DNA of 7,000 bases from a bacterium. GTDB lineage: Bacteria; Atribacterota; JS1; SB-45; 34-128. Below the pieces are notes generated by a model that worked only from the letters and a program-made list of their open reading frames with translations, did not search any database and was not told the DNA's origin. This document shows positions 3,877-7,000 of this stretch, piece after piece. Location of the stretch: assembly GCA_018903015.1 (NCBI GenBank), contig JAHIPR010000096.1, forward strand, positions 1-7,000, read 5' to 3'. Each line of letters begins with the position of its first letter. Within the stretch, counting starts at the first letter, position 1. The translations under genes were made by a program, and so were the position numbers.

Positions 3877-4770
3877 ATGTCATTACATTTAGTCTTGCAG
3901 AATTTAGCAAATGGTTTATCGCTGGGAAGTTTATACGCTTTAATCGCCATAGGATATACCATGGTTTATGGTATTTTAAGATTAATCAATTTTGCCCATG
4001 GAGAAATTTTTATGCTAGCGCCTTATTTTCTTTTTTATGGATTATTAATTTTTCATTTACCCTGGTGGGCATCAATTATTGTTGCCATAGCCTTAACTGC
4101 TGTGACTGGAATGTTGTCTGAAAGGATTGCCTATAGACCTTTACGGGATGCACCCAGAATCTCTGTTTTGATTTCAGCAATTGGAGTATCATTTTTTCTA
4201 CAAAATTTAGCTATTGTCCTTTTTACCGGAATTCCCAAATCTTTTCATCGTCCTACATTTTTTAAAAGGTTATTCCAGTTTGGCGAGATTCGTATACAGT
4301 CGACTCTTTTTGCTTCAGTAATAATATCCACTATATTTTTGACTCTACTAATATATATTGTTTACAGAACAAAGACTGGTCTGGCTATGAGGTCAATATC
4401 TACAGATATTGAGACGTCCAGATTAATGGCGGTTGATGTTGATAAAACCATATCTATAACCTTCGCAATTGGTTCTGCTCTGGCAGCTGTAGGGGGTATT
4501 TTGTGGGGCTTAAGATTTCCACAACTATTTCCTTTTATGGGCATGATGCCCGGTTTAAAGGCTTTTATTGCAGCTGTGGTAGGGGGGATTGGGAATATAC
4601 CGGGAGCGATGCTCGGCGGTTTACTTTTGGGCATGTCTGAAATATTATTTGTTGCTTTTTTACCTGCATTATCAGGATACAGAGATGCATTTATCTTCGC
4701 AATCTTGATTTTAGTCCTGTTGCTTAAACCGGATGGCATTTTAGGTAAAAATGTACAAGAGAAGGTATAG
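3877..4770 (+). CDS. livH: branched-chain amino acid ABC transporter permease LivH
   Basis: This 297-residue integral membrane protein is one half of the channel, pairing with LivM. The N-terminal half carries the family signature: NGLSLGSLYALIAIGYTMV followed by YGILRLINFAHGEIFMLAPY (residues 31-50). Further hydrophobic segments lie near 63-82, 96-117, 144-163, 193-211, 227-258 and 271-284. The cytoplasmic coupling loop that contacts the ATPases is at about 166-191 (GLAMRSISTDIETSRLMAVD). I chose ATG 3877 because AAGGAG lies 6 nt before it (3865-3870) and the protein then aligns with LivH; the in-frame ATG at 3844 would add MTILNNYKENS without a ribosome binding site and would place that Shine-Dalgarno inside the coding region. 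Length is close to the usual 290-308. The stop codon is 4 nt before the livM start. Confidence 0.95.
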   Translation: MSLHLVLQNLANGLSLGSLYALIAIGYTMVYGILRLINFAHGEIFMLAPYFLFYGLLIFHLPWWASIIVAIALTAVTGMLSERIAYRPLRDAPRISVLISAIGVSFFLQNLAIVLFTGIPKSFHRPTFFKRLFQFGEIRIQSTLFASVIISTIFLTLLIYIVYRTKTGLAMRSISTDIETSRLMAVDVDKTISITFAIGSALAAVGGILWGLRFPQLFPFMGMMPGLKAFIAAVVGGIGNIPGAMLGGLLLGMSEILFVAFLPALSGYRDAFIFAILILVLLLKPDGILGKNVQEKV

Positions 4771-4774
4771 CAAA

Positions 4775-5842
4775 ATGAAAAAATATAATGAGAAATTATT
4801 TACTATATTAGCTTTAATTGTGCTGGGAATATTGGTATATCTTGCTGAGAATAATTTAGATGCCTACAAGTTAAGGATTCTTAATCTTGGTGCTATATAT
4901 GTTACTCTGGGTGTAAGTTTAAATTTGATTTATGGGTTTACAGGTCAATTTTCCTTGGGTCATGCTGGTTTTATGGCAATTGGTGCCTATGTGACCACCT
5001 TATTAGTGCTTCCCCCCTATTATAAGGAAATGATTTTTATACTCGAACCTTTAATTTGGCCCTTTACTGTTATGCATACACCTTTTATCGTTGCCCTATT
5101 GTTGAGCGGATTATTTGCAGCTATTGCAGCACTTATAATCGGGTTGCCTGTGTTAAGACTTAAAGGGGATTACTTAGGTATAGCTACTTTAGGCTTTGCG
5201 GAAATTATTAGAATTATTGCCAATAACATTCCCCAGATAACCAATGGTGCATTGGGAATCAAAGGGATTCCGGAATTTACTAATCTTTGGTGGACAGTAG
5301 GGGTGGCAATTGTTACCATTTATATTATTAAAGGATTAATTAACAGTAGTTACGGTCGAGCTTTGATGGCAATCAGAGAAAATGAGATAGCGGCCGAGGT
5401 TATCGGAGTTAATCTTACCTATCATAAAGTAATGTCATTTACCATTAGTGCTTTTTTTGCCGGGGTTGCCGGGGGATTATTTGCCTGTCTGATTACAACC
5501 ATAGACCCAAAGGCATTTATGTTCATAATGACTTTTAATATATTAATTGTGGTGGTACTTGGCGGTTTGGGCAGTATTACCGGAACAGTTCTCGCCGCCT
5601 TTTTATTTAATTATTCTTTGGAATATTTACGTCCTATAGAAGCAGGCTTTAATATTGGACCAATTATAATTCCCGCAATACCTGGCTTAAGGATGGTTAC
5701 TTTCTCAGCCCTCCTCCTAATTGTTATTTTATATAAGCAAAATGGGCTTATGGGAGGTATCGAGTTCTCCTGGAAGGGATTAGCCAGATTTATTCACAAA
5801 ATTTTCCCAAATAAAAAATCATCTGAAGGGAATGCTAGGTAA
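4775..5842 (+). CDS. livM: branched-chain amino acid ABC transporter permease LivM
   Basis: This 355-residue membrane protein is the second permease half. Family hallmarks are NLIYGFTGQFSLGHAGFMAIGAY (50-72), LPVLRLKGDYLGIATLGFAEI (124-144), the TNGALGIKGIP loop (157-166), and the coupling loop SSYGRALMAIRENEIAAEVIGVN (191-213). The late motif VVVLGGLGSITG (259-270) precedes the last membrane spans. The start at 4775 is preferred: GAGAAGG (4759-4765) lies 9 nt upstream, overlapping the end of livH. The longer alternative from 4751 adds MYKRRYSK, would overlap livH by 20 nt and has no ribosome binding site. The charged C-terminal tail (HKIFPNKKSSEGNAR) is cytoplasmic. The stop overlaps the livG start as TAATG, so translation is coupled. 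Confidence 0.95.
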   Translation: MKKYNEKLFTILALIVLGILVYLAENNLDAYKLRILNLGAIYVTLGVSLNLIYGFTGQFSLGHAGFMAIGAYVTTLLVLPPYYKEMIFILEPLIWPFTVMHTPFIVALLLSGLFAAIAALIIGLPVLRLKGDYLGIATLGFAEIIRIIANNIPQITNGALGIKGIPEFTNLWWTVGVAIVTIYIIKGLINSSYGRALMAIRENEIAAEVIGVNLTYHKVMSFTISAFFAGVAGGLFACLITTIDPKAFMFIMTFNILIVVVLGGLGSITGTVLAAFLFNYSLEYLRPIEAGFNIGPIIIPAIPGLRMVTFSALLLIVILYKQNGLMGGIEFSWKGLARFIHKIFPNKKSSEGNAR

Positions 5843-5865
5843 TGGAATTATTAATGGAATTATTA
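5842..5865 (+). repeat. 12-bp tandem duplication containing the livG start codon
   Basis: ATGGAATTATTA occurs twice without a gap, exact in all 12 positions, at 5842-5853 and 5854-5865. It keeps the frame and provides two start codons. Confidence 0.9.
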
Positions 5866-6627
5866 AATGTAGATAATATAACTATGAAGTTCGGCGGTTT
5901 AACAGCTGTAAATAATTTCAAGTTAAAAATTTCTCCTGGCGAGCTTGTTGGATTAATTGGTCCAAACGGTGCTGGAAAGACTACCGTCTTTAATATAATT
6001 ACCGGAATATATACTCCAACTATGAATAAGATTTATTTTCAAGATAGAGATATTACCGGAATAAAACCTGATAAAATCGCTAAAGCAGGCATCGCTCGAA
6101 CTTTCCAAAATATCAGGCTTCTGGAGAATCTGACAGTAATCGATAATGTAATGATAGGTTTTCATCTTCACCTAAAATCAAATCTTGCTTCCGCTATCCT
6201 TAAATTTCCAAATTATGTTCGTGAAGAAGAAAGCATTCACCATAAATCAATAGAATTATTAGAGAAAGTAGAATTAGAAAAATTCAAACTGGAAAAAGCA
6301 GGCAGTCTTCCTTATGGACAGCAGAGGAAATTGGAGATTGTTCGGGCTTTGGCTACCGGACCCAAACTACTGCTTTTAGATGAGCCGGCAGCTGGAATGA
6401 ATCCTCAGGAAACCAAGGAGTTAATGAGTTTTATTCAGAAGATCCAAGATGACTTCAATTTAACCATTTTTTTAATAGAACACGATATGAAAGTAGTAAT
6501 GGGAATATGTAGAAGAATTTTAGTCATGGATTATGGAATCACTATTGCTGAGGGGAATCCGGTAGAAATTCAAAATAATCCGGAAGTAATTAAGGCTTAT
6601 TTGGGGGTGGATGCAAGCTATGCTTAA
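5842..6627 (+). CDS. livG: branched-chain amino acid ABC transporter ATP-binding protein LivG
   Basis: This 261-residue ABC ATPase is one of the two cytoplasmic motor subunits. Motifs in order: Walker A GPNGAGKTT (40-48), Q-loop Gln89 in RTFQNIRL, signature LPYGQQRKLE (156-165, the LivG-type variant of LSGGQ), Walker B LLLLDEP (176-182, catalytic Glu181), D-loop AAGMNP and H-loop His214 in LIEHDMKVV. The LivG-type insert between Q-loop and signature (about 105-135) and the C-terminal VIKAYLGVD are present. All catalytic residues are intact. The first ATG overlaps the livM stop by one nt; a 12-bp tandem duplication (ATGGAATTATTA twice, 5842-5865) gives a second in-frame ATG at 5854, so the N-terminus reads MELLMELL. 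The nearest Shine-Dalgarno, GAAGGG (5825-5830), is 11 nt from the first ATG and 23 nt from the second, favouring the first together with stop-start coupling. Confidence 0.95.
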   Translation: MELLMELLNVDNITMKFGGLTAVNNFKLKISPGELVGLIGPNGAGKTTVFNIITGIYTPTMNKIYFQDRDITGIKPDKIAKAGIARTFQNIRLLENLTVIDNVMIGFHLHLKSNLASAILKFPNYVREEESIHHKSIELLEKVELEKFKLEKAGSLPYGQQRKLEIVRALATGPKLLLLDEPAAGMNPQETKELMSFIQKIQDDFNLTIFLIEHDMKVVMGICRRILVMDYGITIAEGNPVEIQNNPEVIKAYLGVDASYA

Positions 6628-7000
6628 GATTGATAATTTGAATGTTTTTTTTGGCGGTATACATGCCTTAAAAGGAATTACATTTGATGTTCCCATAGGA
6701 AAAGTTATTACTTTAATCGGAGCAAATGGAGCAGGTAAAAGTACTACTTTAAGAACCATCTGTGGTTTAATCAAACCACGGGAAGGCAAAATAAAGTTTA
6801 ATAATACAGAAATAACCAATATTCCTACTGATAAGATTGTTAAAAAAGGCATTGCACTAATACCGGAAGGAAGGAAAATATTCCCCAATTTAACCGTCCA
6901 AGAAAATTTAACCTTAGGTGCTTTTGCCCGGACTGATAAAAAAGAAACTGCGAAAGATCTTGAATGGGTTTACGAGTTGTTCCCTCAGATTAAAGAAAGA
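6620..7000 (+). CDS. livF: branched-chain amino acid ABC transporter ATP-binding protein LivF (3' end outside window)
   Basis: The first 127 residues of the second motor ATPase are visible. Motifs: TLIGANGAGKSTT with Walker A at 34-42, and ALIPEGRKIFPNLTVQENL (79-97), where LivF proteins carry Pro-Glu-Gly-Arg in place of the Q-loop glutamine; this separates it from LivG. WVYELFPQIKER (116-127) is also typical of LivF just before the signature motif. Signature, Walker B and H-loop lie beyond the right edge. The start ATG 6620 overlaps the end of livG by 8 nt and follows GGGGGTGG (6603-6610) with 9-nt spacing; an in-frame ATG at 6611 directly abuts that Shine-Dalgarno and is less likely. It should be the last core gene of the liv operon. 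Confidence 0.95.
   Translation, partial: MLKIDNLNVFFGGIHALKGITFDVPIGKVITLIGANGAGKSTTLRTICGLIKPREGKIKFNNTEITNIPTDKIVKKGIALIPEGRKIFPNLTVQENLTLGAFARTDKKETAKDLEWVYELFPQIKER

Noticed and set aside
4362..4739. Minus-strand ORF of 125 codons
   Set aside because: It lies wholly inside livH on the opposite strand, has no family features and low-complexity composition; the livH frame is unambiguous.
4751..4774. Upstream start for livM (MYKRRYSK extension)
   Set aside because: It has no Shine-Dalgarno and would overlap livH by 20 nt; GAGAAGG is correctly placed for ATG 4775.
5953..6171. Minus-strand ORF of 72 codons inside livG
   Set aside because: Antisense to the Walker A and Q-loop part of livG; no independent support.
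6520..6888. Minus-strand ORF of 122 codons across the livG-livF junction
   Set aside because: It is antisense to two clear ATPase genes and lacks any recognisable motif.

Overview
The window is AT-rich (roughly one third G+C by eye) bacterial DNA with every recognisable gene on the + strand. It holds the tail of a cell-wall-associated 5'-nucleotidase, a divergent serine hydroxymethyltransferase (SHMT) homologue, and most of a branched-chain/hydrophobic amino-acid ABC transporter operon in the order livJ-livH-livM-livG-livF. The last gene runs off the right end. The substrate-binding protein has an ordinary signal peptide with no lipobox cysteine, which suggests a periplasm and so a diderm organism, not a typical Gram-positive. 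Low G+C, LysM on a 5'-nucleotidase and dispersed palindromic repeats would fit an anaerobic diderm lineage such as Atribacterota or a Halanaerobiales-like group. That placement is inference; the sequence alone does not settle it.

Layout: 2-490, C-terminal part of a 5'-nucleotidase with a C-terminal LysM domain, closed by a good intrinsic terminator (503-542). 635-1930, a full-length SHMT-family gene with several normally invariant active-site residues replaced, followed by an AT-only terminator-like hairpin. 1931-2523, a 593-base gene-free stretch holding a possible three-way-junction fold, a short palindrome, a 94-bp palindromic repeat element with inverted ends, tandem -10 boxes, two possible leader peptides and a 16-nt tandem repeat just before livJ. 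2524-3645, livJ. 3646-3876, a gap with a perfect 19-bp hairpin lacking a U-tract. 3877-7000, livH, livM, livG and livF, tightly packed with a 4-nt gap, a 1-nt overlap and an 8-nt overlap, so translationally coupled.

The five liv genes form one import machine: LivJ captures the amino acid in the periplasm, LivH and LivM form the channel, and LivG and LivF hydrolyse ATP. The binding protein is separated from the rest by the hairpin region, a common arrangement that lets it be made in excess. The core of the window is a conventional transporter operon. What deserves a second look is the altered SHMT, the 16-bp perfect inverted repeat bracketing livJ, and the structured leader upstream of livJ. 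I do not see a clearly new multi-gene system here.
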